DNA of 10,482 bases from Candidatus Kerfeldbacteria bacterium (GTDB lineage: Bacteria; Patescibacteriota; Patescibacteriia; SBBC01; CAIJZX01). This document shows, piece after piece, positions 1 to 7,043 of this stretch. The position numbers and the translations under genes were made by a program. Each line of letters starts with the position of its first letter. Within the stretch, counting starts at the first letter, position 1. The notes under the pieces are model-generated. The model searched no databases. It saw only the letters and a program-made list of their open reading frames with translations, and was not told where the DNA came from. The stretch is from the NCBI GenBank assembly GCA_016194465.1, contig JACQBO010000018.1, positions 1 to 10,482 on the forward strand, in the 5' to 3' direction.

Positions 1-11
1 AGCTGGATCAT
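1..11 (-). CDS. rplN: 50S ribosomal protein uL14, first codons only (partial)
   Basis: The last bases of the minus strand in this window read ATG ATC CAG CT, that is Met-Ile-Gln followed by a Leu codon. uL14 proteins very commonly start with MIQ, and rplN is the gene that normally follows rpsQ at the S10/spc boundary. The gene runs off the window edge, so only three full codons are visible and the call rests on gene order plus these residues. No Shine-Dalgarno site precedes it; the arm of a 16-bp inverted repeat lies one base upstream of the start codon. Confidence 0.6.
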
Positions 12-117
12 GCCCAGCCCCACAATAGTGAATACATGGCGTCTCGCTTCATGGTAATCGTGGCTTGATAATTCATGGCCGGGGGAAAAGAGTTTGTCCG
101 GCTATTGTGGGGCTGGG
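12..117. repeat. MITE-like insert with 16-bp perfect terminal inverted repeats
   Basis: The whole rpsQ-rplN spacer is bounded by an exact inverted repeat: cccagccccacaatag at 13-28 and ctattgtggggctggg at 102-117, with 73 nt between. The tetranucleotide TCAT (ATGA on the coding strand) flanks it at 8-11 and 118-121, like a target-site duplication. One unpaired G lies at 12. Removing the insert plus one ATGA copy would leave rpsQ and rplN overlapping by ATGA, the same junction seen at rplP/rpmC and rpmC/rpsQ. No T-run follows the stem on the coding strand, so it is not a standard intrinsic terminator. It could instead be a long-range RNA hairpin; mobility is inference. Confidence 0.6.
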
Positions 118-360
118 TCATAGAGTCCGGATGACTTTCCAGCGCTTCCGGGCTGACATCGGCCGAGTTTCTTCGATCATCACCTTATCGCCGAGCTTGT
201 AGGTCCCTTGCTCATCGTGGGCCAAGTACTTCTTGCTGACCGTATAGCGCTTATGGTACTTGGGATGGATTTTTGTCCGCTCAACGTTAACCGTCACCGT
301 TTTTTGCATGGCGGTCGAGGTGACAATGCCGATGAGTTTTCGATGTTGCAGTTGGTTCAT
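118..360 (-). CDS. rpsQ: 30S ribosomal protein uS17
   Basis: Primary 16S rRNA-binding protein of the small subunit (OB fold), acting early in 30S assembly. The 80-residue product has the usual family length and shows the hallmark N-terminal segment GIVTSTAMQKTVTVNVERTK (residues about 11-30), the KYHKRYTVSKKYLAHDE stretch, and the C-terminal RPMSARKRWKVI motif. Its start overlaps the rpmC stop as ATGA (357-360), which indicates translational coupling, and it has no Shine-Dalgarno site of its own. Its TGA stop directly abuts the inverted-repeat insert described at 12-117. Confidence 0.97.
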   Translation of the reverse strand: MNQLQHRKLIGIVTSTAMQKTVTVNVERTKIHPKYHKRYTVSKKYLAHDEQGTYKLGDKVMIEETRPMSARKRWKVIRTL

Positions 361-563
361 GATTTTGGCGTTGCGGATGGTTGAGTCTGACCGAGCCTGG
401 TCAGGAGGCGGGCAATATCTTGGCGAAGTTCCCGGATTTCCCGCACATCCGTTAATTGTCCCTGAGCTACCTGGAAGCGGCGGTCACGAAGCTGTTCGCG
501 AAGTTGTTGGAGGCGACGCTGAAGTTCGGCCGGAGACATGTCGTGCAGTTGGGAGTATTTCAT
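357..563 (-). CDS. rpmC: 50S ribosomal protein uL29
   Basis: Small two-helix protein of the large subunit near the polypeptide exit tunnel. The product is 68 residues, typical for the family, and is almost wholly helical and Arg/Gln/Leu-rich. The N-terminal MKYSQLHDMSPAELQRRL matches the family pattern of a short turn followed by an amphipathic helix; the second helix carries VREIRELRQDIARLLT. A short TQPSATPKS tail follows. Start and stop both form ATGA overlaps, with rplP at 560-563 and rpsQ at 357-360, so it sits in a fully coupled trio. Confidence 0.96.
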   Translation of the reverse strand: MKYSQLHDMSPAELQRRLQQLREQLRDRRFQVAQGQLTDVREIRELRQDIARLLTRLGQTQPSATPKS

Positions 564-982
564 ACGGTCGAGGCTTGTTCTTTGGAGAGAAATTTCGTCT
601 TGACGGGCAACTTGTATGCGGCCAGGCGCATGGCTTGGCGGGCGATAGATTCCGTAACCCCATCCATTTCGAACAGCATCGTCCCTGCCTTGACGACCGC
701 CACATAGTGATCGACCGCGCCTTTGCCGCCACCCATGCGAATTTCGTTGCCTTTAAACGTCACGGGTTTGTCGGGAAAAATACGGATCCAGATTTTTCCA
801 CCGCGCTGGATATAGTGGGTCATCGCGCGGCGGGCCGCTTCAATCTGTCGGGCGGTCACCCATTTAGCTTCCGTGGCCTTGAGGCCATAGCTGCCAAAGG
901 CGACCGTCAATTTGTCCGTCGCCCGGCCGCGAACACGGCCGCGATGCCATTTTCGGTGCTTTACTTTCTTGGGGAGTAACAT
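560..982 (-). CDS. rplP: 50S ribosomal protein uL16
   Basis: Late-assembling large-subunit protein that contacts 23S rRNA near the A-site tRNA elbow and is needed for full peptidyl-transferase activity. The 140-residue product is of normal length. It begins MLLPKKVKHRKWHRGR, the conserved start of the family, followed by FGSYGLKATEAKWVTARQIE and the conserved basic loop RMGGGKGAVDHYVAVVKAG at about residues 82-100. The gene follows rpsC after only 2 nt (TAA-CG-ATG) and ends in an ATGA overlap with rpmC. No Shine-Dalgarno site is visible. Confidence 0.98.
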   Translation of the reverse strand: MLLPKKVKHRKWHRGRVRGRATDKLTVAFGSYGLKATEAKWVTARQIEAARRAMTHYIQRGGKIWIRIFPDKPVTFKGNEIRMGGGKGAVDHYVAVVKAGTMLFEMDGVTESIARQAMRLAAYKLPVKTKFLSKEQASTV

Positions 983-984
983 CG

Positions 985-1641
985 TTAGGTAGTCGCTGTT
1001 TCTTTTTTGAAAATTTCACCTTTATAAATCCAAACCTTGATGCCGATCCGCCCATAGGTGGTGGGCGCTTCGCCGCGGCCGTAGTCGATATCTGCCCGCA
1101 AGGTCTGCAGCGGCAGGCTGCCCTGAGTCAGAACCTCGGTGCGGGCGATGTCGGCCCCATTGAGCCGGCCGGCCACCGATACTTTGACTCCTTTGGCTCC
1201 GGCTTGCATCACCTGTTCAATCGTGGTTTTGAGCACGCGGCGGAAGGGAATGCGTTTCGAGAGCGATTCCGCGATATTCCCCACGACGATCTGGGCGGAG
1301 AGTTCTGGCTTCGACACTTCCTGGATGTTCACCCGAATATTGAACTTTCCCTGCCCCATGAGCAGGCGGCGCAGTCCCTGTTTCAGTGATTCGATGCCTT
1401 GCCCACCACGACCAATCACCACGCCCGGTTTAGACGTATGAATCGTGACCGTCAGATTCTGTAACGACCGTTCGATGTCGACCCGGGCAATGCCGGCGGC
1501 CGGCACCTTGGTTTTAATAAACTTCCTGATCATCACATCTTGGCGCAGTAGTTTGGGGTATTCGCGAGTGGCAAACCATTTAGAATTCCAATCACCGGTG
1601 ACGCGAAGACGGAAGCTTTTAGGATGGACTTTCTGACCCAT
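985..1641 (-). CDS. rpsC: 30S ribosomal protein uS3
   Basis: Small-subunit head protein at the mRNA entry channel, part of the ribosomal helicase site. I chose the ATG at 1641, giving 218 residues beginning MGQKVHPKSFRLRVTGDW, because every uS3 begins near this motif; a longer in-frame start lies in the tail of rplV and adds 12 unrelated residues. The KH domain is visible with the GxxG-type loop in GVVIGRGGQGIESL at about residues 73-86. The C-terminal domain includes KGVKVSVAGRLNGADIARTE and the family ending GIKVWIYKGEIF. The start lies 4 nt after the rplV stop. A weak AAGGA is 13 nt upstream of the start, farther than usual. Confidence 0.98.
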   Translation of the reverse strand: MGQKVHPKSFRLRVTGDWNSKWFATREYPKLLRQDVMIRKFIKTKVPAAGIARVDIERSLQNLTVTIHTSKPGVVIGRGGQGIESLKQGLRRLLMGQGKFNIRVNIQEVSKPELSAQIVVGNIAESLSKRIPFRRVLKTTIEQVMQAGAKGVKVSVAGRLNGADIARTEVLTQGSLPLQTLRADIDYGRGEAPTTYGRIGIKVWIYKGEIFKKETATT

Positions 1642-1645
1642 AGAA

Positions 1646-2164
1646 TTAGTGTAATCCTTTCCGGTGCACGTTGGCATCCTGCGCTTGGTGCACCTGTTCT
1701 GTTTCCGTGGCGGACCTTTTGTCCGCGGCCGGTTTCATGGCGGGTTTGGCTTCAGCCGGTTGACCCTTGATATCGGCCGCCGTAACTTTGTCTGCCGGCG
1801 GCGGTGTCACTTTCTTTACCGATTTCGTCAGGGCCGTCCCTTCCAGGACGAGGGTAATGTGGGTCGAGCGTTTCAGAATTTCGGCGGCGCGGCCGAAGGC
1901 CCGGGGCCGATACCGTTTCAGTTTCGGGCCTTCGTTCGCGACGATTGACTTTACTTTGAGTGTTTTGGTGTCGAGATGAAAATTATGGTCAGCATTGGCC
2001 ACGGCAGACTGCAGCAGTTTGAGCACCGGCAACGATGAACCTTTGGGCAAGACGTGAAGCTGGTCGGTCGCCGCTTCCACGCTTAACCCGCGGATCAGAT
2101 TGATGACCAAGCGAACTTTGCGCGGGGCAGTTCGGAGATGGCGGAGATGGGCACGGACTTCCAT
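1646..2164 (-). CDS. rplV: 50S ribosomal protein uL22 with C-terminal extension
   Basis: Large-subunit assembly protein whose beta-hairpin lines the exit tunnel. The first 110 residues are a standard uL22: TAPRKVRLVINLIRG near residues 12-26, the SAVANADHN stretch, and the hairpin region VNEGPKLKRYRPRAFGRA-like (here VANEGPKLKRYRPRAFGRA) followed by STHITLVLE. At 172 residues the protein is some 60 longer than the usual 110-115. The extra C-terminal part is low-complexity, rich in Pro, Ala, Lys and Gln, with no recognisable domain. It follows rpsS after a 3-nt gap (TAA-ATT-ATG), with no Shine-Dalgarno site. The rpsC start lies 4 nt downstream. Confidence 0.97.
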   Translation of the reverse strand: MEVRAHLRHLRTAPRKVRLVINLIRGLSVEAATDQLHVLPKGSSLPVLKLLQSAVANADHNFHLDTKTLKVKSIVANEGPKLKRYRPRAFGRAAEILKRSTHITLVLEGTALTKSVKKVTPPPADKVTAADIKGQPAEAKPAMKPAADKRSATETEQVHQAQDANVHRKGLH

Positions 2165-2167
2165 AAT

Positions 2168-2506
2168 TTAAGCAGGTTTTTTGGCTGGCTCAGCGGTCGG
2201 GGCAGTGACCGGTTTTGCGCCGGTGGCCGTCGACTCAATTTCCTTCTGCATCTTACCGCCGTGACGGACAAATTTCCGGGTAGGAGAAAATTCACCGAGT
2301 CGGTGCCCCACCATATTTTCTACGACATAGACGGAAATATGGTTTTTCCCGTTGTGAACGCCAATGGTGAAGCCGACCATAGCCGGCGTAATGACTGAAT
2401 CCCGCGACCACGTTTTGATGATGGTCTTGTCGCCCATTTTTAAGCGGGAAACCTTGGCCAGCAACTTTGGGTCGGTAAATGGTCCTTTTTTGAGTGAGCG
2501 AGACAT
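2168..2506 (-). CDS. rpsS: 30S ribosomal protein uS19 with C-terminal tail
   Basis: Small-subunit head protein that binds 16S rRNA with uS13 near the A site. It begins MSRSLKKGPFTDPKLLAKV, the family signature, and contains KTWSRDSVITPAMVGFTIGVHNGKNHISVYV and the conserved GHRLGEFSPTRKF motif at about residues 69-81. Standard uS19 proteins are about 92 residues. This one has 112, the extra being an Ala/Pro/Thr/Lys tail ending AEPAKKPA. The gene starts 3 nt after the rplB stop (TAA-CCC-ATG) without a Shine-Dalgarno site. Confidence 0.98.
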   Translation of the reverse strand: MSRSLKKGPFTDPKLLAKVSRLKMGDKTIIKTWSRDSVITPAMVGFTIGVHNGKNHISVYVVENMVGHRLGEFSPTRKFVRHGGKMQKEIESTATGAKPVTAPTAEPAKKPA

Positions 2507-2509
2507 GGG

Positions 2510-3346
2510 TTAGCGTGGTCGGCGACTAATAATTAAATGGCGGGAATATTTCTTTTGGTGGCGGGTTTTAACCCCGGAGGCATGTTTGCCCCACGGGGTC
2601 TTGGGGTATGGCAAACCAATCGGGTTATGGCCCTCACCGCCGCCATGCGGGTGATCCACCGGGTTCATCGCCTTGCCACGGACGCTCGGTCGAAATCCGC
2701 GCCAGCGCATCCGGCCAGCCTTGCCCCAGCGAATGTTCCCATGGTCAACGTTGGAAAGCTGGCCAATTGAGGCCATATTGGTTTTTAGTACTTTTCGGAT
2801 TTCACCGGAAGGCATCTTCAGGAGGGCATAATCACCTTCGATCGACATCACCGTCGTATTGTTGCCGGCTGAGCGAACGAGCACCCCGCCGCGCCCTGGG
2901 CGCAGCTCAACATTATGAATGGGGATACCGGCCGGAATGTTGGTTAGGGTGGTGCGATTTCCCACCACGATTTCGACGCGCTCCAACGAACTGACCACGC
3001 TCTGACCGATCTTCATGTCTTGCGGCGCCAGGATATACGATTGGGACTTGTCTGGATATTCGATCAAAGCGACGTGCGTCGACCGGTTCGGATCGTATTG
3101 AATACCGAGCACGGTGGCGGGTTGACCGAAACGAGTCTGGCGGAAATCAACGAGGCGGTACTGCCGTTTGTTGCCGCCCCCGCGGTGACGGACCGTAATA
3201 CGACCCGCCATATTGCGGCCGCCGCTACTGATCTTAACGCGCATCAGGCTTTTGGCCGGCTGTTGCTGACCGATGAGCTCCGCGTAGTCATTGACCGAAG
3301 ATTTTCGGCGACCCGGGCTGGTTGGATTGTAGATGCGCAGTCCCAT
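2510..3346 (-). CDS. rplB: 50S ribosomal protein uL2
   Basis: One of the most conserved large-subunit proteins, binding 23S rRNA near the peptidyl-transferase centre and bridging the subunits. The product is 278 residues, the normal length. Visible family features are YNPTSPGRRKSSVNDY-type N-terminus, RHRGGGNKRQYRLVDF at about residues 54-69, and the essential MNPVDHPHGGGEG loop at about 227-239, which keeps the key His (residue 232). The C-terminus ends in the usual basic HLIISRRPR. It follows rplW after 5 nt (TAA-CTTCT-ATG), with no Shine-Dalgarno site. Confidence 0.99.
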   Translation of the reverse strand: MGLRIYNPTSPGRRKSSVNDYAELIGQQQPAKSLMRVKISSGGRNMAGRITVRHRGGGNKRQYRLVDFRQTRFGQPATVLGIQYDPNRSTHVALIEYPDKSQSYILAPQDMKIGQSVVSSLERVEIVVGNRTTLTNIPAGIPIHNVELRPGRGGVLVRSAGNNTTVMSIEGDYALLKMPSGEIRKVLKTNMASIGQLSNVDHGNIRWGKAGRMRWRGFRPSVRGKAMNPVDHPHGGGEGHNPIGLPYPKTPWGKHASGVKTRHQKKYSRHLIISRRPR

Positions 3347-3351
3347 AGAAG

Positions 3352-3825
3352 TTATGATGTGCTGACGTCAATGGTTTTCCCGGTCGGCAATGTGACCACG
3401 GCTTTCCGCTTGGTCGTTTGCCGACCGTAGGTTCGCCCATAGCGCACGATTTTCCCTGGTAAGTGCACCATGTTCACGGCGACTGGTTTGATACCGTAGA
3501 CATGATAGACTGCTTGGCGGATATCGTTTTTGGTGGCGTCAGCCGCGGTTTCAAATACGTACTGGCTCAACTGCGCCAGACGGGTACTTTTTTCCGTGAC
3601 CACCGGCCGGAGCAGTAACCGATAGGCTTGGTGTGTGGTTTCTTTGACCGGCTTCTCGACTGATTTCGTTTCCGTCCCCTTCTTTTCCGAAGTTTTCTTC
3701 GCCGGCCCATCTTCCTTACCGCTAGGGACGTTCGCAAAAGCTTTTTTTTGCGCCACATCAACCGTGGCCGACTTTTTCGGTTCGGCTTTTCCTTTCCGGC
3801 TGGTAAAGCGATCGAAGAAACTCAT
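3352..3825 (-). CDS. rplW: 50S ribosomal protein uL23 with long N-terminal extension
   Basis: uL23 sits at the tunnel exit and is the docking site for trigger factor and SRP. The conserved core occupies about residues 65-157: YRLLLRPVVTEKS, then YVFETAADATKNDIRQAVYHVYGIKPVAVN, then the basic loop GRTYGRQTTKRKAVVTLPTG. Typical bacterial uL23 is 95-100 residues. This protein has 157 because of a Lys/Glu/Ser/Thr-rich leader starting MSFFDRFTSRKGKAEPKKS. Similar FDRF-type leaders are, to my knowledge, seen in CPR bacteria, but I cannot verify that here. The gene starts 4 nt after rplD (TAA-CCCT-ATG). No closer start makes a more standard protein with a ribosome-binding site. Confidence 0.96.
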   Translation of the reverse strand: MSFFDRFTSRKGKAEPKKSATVDVAQKKAFANVPSGKEDGPAKKTSEKKGTETKSVEKPVKETTHQAYRLLLRPVVTEKSTRLAQLSQYVFETAADATKNDIRQAVYHVYGIKPVAVNMVHLPGKIVRYGRTYGRQTTKRKAVVTLPTGKTIDVSTS

Positions 3826-3829
3826 AGGG

Positions 3830-4459
3830 TTACTTGGCGTAGGTGGAAGAAATTTTCGCTAAGGCGGGTTCGAGGATGAGGAGTTGTTGATGACGCAGGA
3901 GGTCATAGACGTTGAGGCTGTCCGCCCGGATGATGGCCACCCCGGGAATATTACGGCTTGACCGGACGAGAGCTTGGTCAGTTTTCGGCGTGACGATCAG
4001 CGTCGTTTTTTTCTTGGGCAGTCTAGCTAAAGTGCCGGCCAAGATTTTCGTTTTTGGTTGAGCCAGCGTAAGGTCGTTGATGATCGCCAGTTGATCATGG
4101 GCGGCTTTTTCGCTCAGGACCATACGCAGCGCCTGGCGCTTGGCTTGGATGTTCATTTTCTTAGAAAAATTGCGGATGGACTTTGGGCCATGGGTCACCC
4201 CGCCGCCTTTCCAGATTGGCGATCGAATCGATCCATGACGGGCGCGGCCAGTGCCTTTCTGCTTCCAGGGCTTTTTGCCACCACCGCGGACATCACCGCG
4301 AGTTTTGGTATGGGCGATGGCCACCCGCCGGTTGGCCAGAATCGTTTCCACGGCTTGGGAAATCAGTCCGCGATTCGGTTTGAGGCCAAAGATGTTGGCA
4401 TCAAGCTCAATCGTACTAACTTTCTCTCCCGTTTGGTTGTAGACGTTAGCCTGCGGCAT
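3830..4459 (-). CDS. rplD: 50S ribosomal protein uL4
   Basis: Large-subunit protein with an extended loop reaching the tunnel wall; in E. coli it also represses its own S10 operon by attenuation. The 209-residue product is of family length. The extended loop is clear at about residues 53-88: TKTRGDVRGGGKKPWKQKG, then TGRARHGSIRSPIWKGGG. It is followed by NFSKKMNIQAKRQALRMVLSEK and a Rossmann-like C-terminal half with TLIVTPKTD and SLNVYDLLRHQQLLILEPAL. The start overlaps the rplC coding end by 14 nt, so translation must be coupled. Whether this uL4 regulates the operon is unknown, but a terminator-like hairpin does precede rplC. Confidence 0.98.
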   Translation of the reverse strand: MPQANVYNQTGEKVSTIELDANIFGLKPNRGLISQAVETILANRRVAIAHTKTRGDVRGGGKKPWKQKGTGRARHGSIRSPIWKGGGVTHGPKSIRNFSKKMNIQAKRQALRMVLSEKAAHDQLAIINDLTLAQPKTKILAGTLARLPKKKTTLIVTPKTDQALVRSSRNIPGVAIIRADSLNVYDLLRHQQLLILEPALAKISSTYAK

Positions 4460-5072
4460 GGGGCATTGATTGAATCATGACCAGTCCGTTGCGGGCACCG
4501 GGTACTGCGCCAGTGAGCCAGAGTTCATTGTTTTCTGGATGTACGGCAACCACCTTGAGGTTTTTGACCGTCACCTTGGCGTTGCCTAAACGACCAGCCA
4601 TGCGCGTGCCTTTCATCACATGCTGCGGAAAGGTGGCGCCGATCGAACCGGGGGCGCGCAAGTTGTCTTTATGACCGTGCGACGCGGGACCGCCTTTGAA
4701 ATGATGCCGTTTGACCACACCAGCAAATCCGCGACCCTTGGAAGTGGCCGTTACTTGGACCACGTCCCCCGGCTCAAAGATCGATAGGTCGATCTTTTTG
4801 CCGCGGGCCATGTCCTGGACGTCATCAACGCGGAACTCTCGCACCGCCTGAAAACTTCCCAAACCTTCCCAGGCTTTTTGCTGCGGCTTTTTGATCCGGC
4901 TGGCGCGACGCACGCCACGGGCAACTTGGACAGCTTGATAACCGTCTTTTTCCTTGGTGCGAACCAAGGTCACCGCGTTCGGGTCAGCTTTGACGACCGT
5001 CACCGGCACGACGGTGCCGTCGGGCTGGAAGACCTGGGTCATGGCTAGCTTGTGGCCGAGAATAAATTTCAT
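4446..5072 (-). CDS. rplC: 50S ribosomal protein uL3
   Basis: Early-assembly large-subunit protein whose long loop approaches the peptidyl-transferase centre. I chose the ATG at 5072, giving 208 residues beginning MKFILGHKLAMTQVFQPDG, which matches the family start; an upstream in-frame GTG at 5129 would add 19 residues unlike uL3. Family features include GRGFAGVVKRHHFKGGPASHG in the middle and the central-loop motif GSIGATFPQHVMKGTRMAGRLG at about residues 138-159. The bases before the start are pyrimidine-rich (CTCTTACCCTCCC), with no Shine-Dalgarno site. The stop of a 25-codon leader frame overlaps the start as ATGA. Confidence 0.97.
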   Translation of the reverse strand: MKFILGHKLAMTQVFQPDGTVVPVTVVKADPNAVTLVRTKEKDGYQAVQVARGVRRASRIKKPQQKAWEGLGSFQAVREFRVDDVQDMARGKKIDLSIFEPGDVVQVTATSKGRGFAGVVKRHHFKGGPASHGHKDNLRAPGSIGATFPQHVMKGTRMAGRLGNAKVTVKNLKVVAVHPENNELWLTGAVPGARNGLVMIQSMPHAAG

Positions 5073-5146
5073 GGGAGGGTAAGAGGTTGGTGCAAAAAAC
5101 GCCGCTGACGGCGGGCCAACATGGCACACCAGAAGCGGCGTTTCAT
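5069..5146 (-). CDS. Possible 25-residue Arg-rich leader peptide coupled to rplC
   Basis: A minus-strand reading frame begins ATG AAA CGC CGC TTC TGG (5146) and ends CCA TGA at 5069-5071, its stop overlapping the rplC start as ATGA. The peptide starts MKRRFWCAML, is rich in Arg (ARRQRRF in the middle), and ends LTLP. A terminator-like hairpin with a T-run lies inside the frame, so ribosome position could affect the fold. The arrangement resembles leader-peptide attenuators and would explain translation of rplC without its own ribosome-binding site. Against it, no Shine-Dalgarno site precedes the ATG, and a frame this short can arise by chance. Confidence 0.3.
   Translation of the reverse strand: MKRRFWCAMLARRQRRFLHQPLTLP
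5094..5143 (-). terminator. Terminator-like hairpin (possible attenuator) before rplC
   Basis: On the minus strand, AAACGCCGCT (5143-5134) pairs perfectly over 10 bp with AGCGGCGTTT (5106-5097), and the second arm runs into six T residues (5099-5094). The 27-nt loop can form a small inner GCCA/TGGC stem. It lies 22 nt upstream of the rplC start, after tuf and rpsJ. An intrinsic terminator here, if partial or regulated, would set the ratio of tuf and rpsJ to the other r-protein genes. The long loop makes it weaker than a compact terminator. Confidence 0.55.
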
Positions 5147-5246
5147 GTCGGCGACTGTTGTCCGGGGATTCAGGCGTCAGGTACCAGTCTGGTCATCCGC
5201 GGAACTAATTGCCGTCGTTGTAATTGGAGAAAGAGTTGAGGGAAGG

Positions 5247-5591
5247 TTAGGATTTAATTTCGATATCGACGCCAGCCGGGAGATTCAAACTCGTTAAGGC
5301 ATCAACCGTTTTCGGCGTCGGGTCGATGATATCGACCAGGCGTTTGTGGGTCCGCATTTCATACTGTTCCCGTGAGTTCTTGTGGACGAAGGCCGAACGA
5401 ATGACGGTATACTTATTCTTTTCGGTCGGTAGTGGCACCGGCCCCTTGACCTTGGCCCCAGTGCGCAGGGCCGTATCAATAATCGTCTTGGTTGACTGGT
5501 CGATAATCTTGTGATCATAGGCGCGGATCTTGATCCGCATCCGCTGATGGACTTCTTCCTCGGGTTTGGGGGTGACGGGGGTGTCGGGCAT
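5247..5591 (-). CDS. rpsJ: 30S ribosomal protein uS10
   Basis: Small-subunit head protein, also the NusE antitermination factor partner of NusB. The core begins MRIKIRAYDHKIIDQSTKTI at residue 18 and contains KGPVPLPTEKNKYTVIRSAFVHKNSREQYEMRTHKR, the family signature, ending with LPAGVDIEIKS. With the ATG at 5591 the protein is 114 residues, with an acidic/proline leader MPDTPVTPKPEEEVHQR that most uS10 lack. An alternative start at 5540 gives a standard 97-residue protein and has GAGGAAG about 13 nt upstream, a little far. I kept the longer form because it stays open and starts 26 nt after tuf; the start is not settled. The stretch before 5591 is pyrimidine-rich, without a Shine-Dalgarno site. 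Confidence 0.96.
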   Translation of the reverse strand: MPDTPVTPKPEEEVHQRMRIKIRAYDHKIIDQSTKTIIDTALRTGAKVKGPVPLPTEKNKYTVIRSAFVHKNSREQYEMRTHKRLVDIIDPTPKTVDALTSLNLPAGVDIEIKS

Positions 5592-5617
5592 GGATGGGTA
5601 AAGAGCGTTGGGAGATG

Positions 5618-6802
<1,185 letters not shown>

Positions 6803-6840
6803 ATGAAATTTTGGCTAATGAAGGTAATAAAAATCTAAAA

Positions 6841-6900
6841 GTGCGTTCGGATTATAGCAGAGGACCGAAATCCTGACAAGTCCTGGGCTTCGGAACGCAC
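6841..6900. repeat. Inverted repeat enclosing the tuf promoter
   Basis: gtgcgttc (6841-6848) and gaacgcac (6893-6900) are perfect 8-bp arms lying on either side of the -35 and -10 of the tuf promoter. In a transcript reading through from upstream on the minus strand, the arms would fold into a stem followed by TTTT. The element could therefore be an operator, a weak terminator for incoming transcription, or both. These roles are inferred. Confidence 0.5.
6851..6879 (-). promoter_or_regulatory. Sigma70-type promoter for tuf and the S10 operon
   Basis: On the minus strand TTGTCA (6879-6874) is followed after 17 nt by a perfect TATAAT (6856-6851), with TGC before the -10 (extended -10). The expected start is near 6844, about 42 nt before the tuf ATG. 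An inner dyad AGGAC/GTCCT (6884-6880 and 6865-6861) surrounds the -35. Confidence 0.8.
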
Positions 6901-6981
6901 ACCATAGCTAAAAGTTCTCATTTTTTTGCCTAAGATTAGCCAAATACTCATTCTTCCCCCCACCTGATGCGGATAATAATT

Positions 6982-7043
6982 AAAAAAAATAAAAAAGAGC
7001 CCTGCTGGCAAGGCTCATTGTGGGTTGGCTGATGCCAGCAGGG
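6982..7043 (-). terminator. Strong intrinsic terminator of the upstream RNA unit
   Basis: On the minus strand CCCTGCTGGCA (7043-7033) pairs perfectly over 11 bp with TGCCAGCAGGG (7010-7000), separated by a 22-nt loop. CTC then TTTTTT, A and TTTTTTTT follow. The direction is unambiguous because the plus-strand side has no T-run. It ends transcription from the promoter at 7337-7366, about 140 nt before the tuf promoter. Confidence 0.85.

Noticed and set aside
260..979. 239-codon plus-strand frame antisense to rpsQ, rpmC and rplP
   Set aside because: It is the complement of three clearly conserved r-protein genes, has no ribosome-binding site and its product is unlike any family.
5073..5129. 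N-terminally extended uL3 starting at GTG 5129
   Set aside because: The extra 19 residues do not resemble uL3, and the ATG at 5072 begins exactly where family members start.
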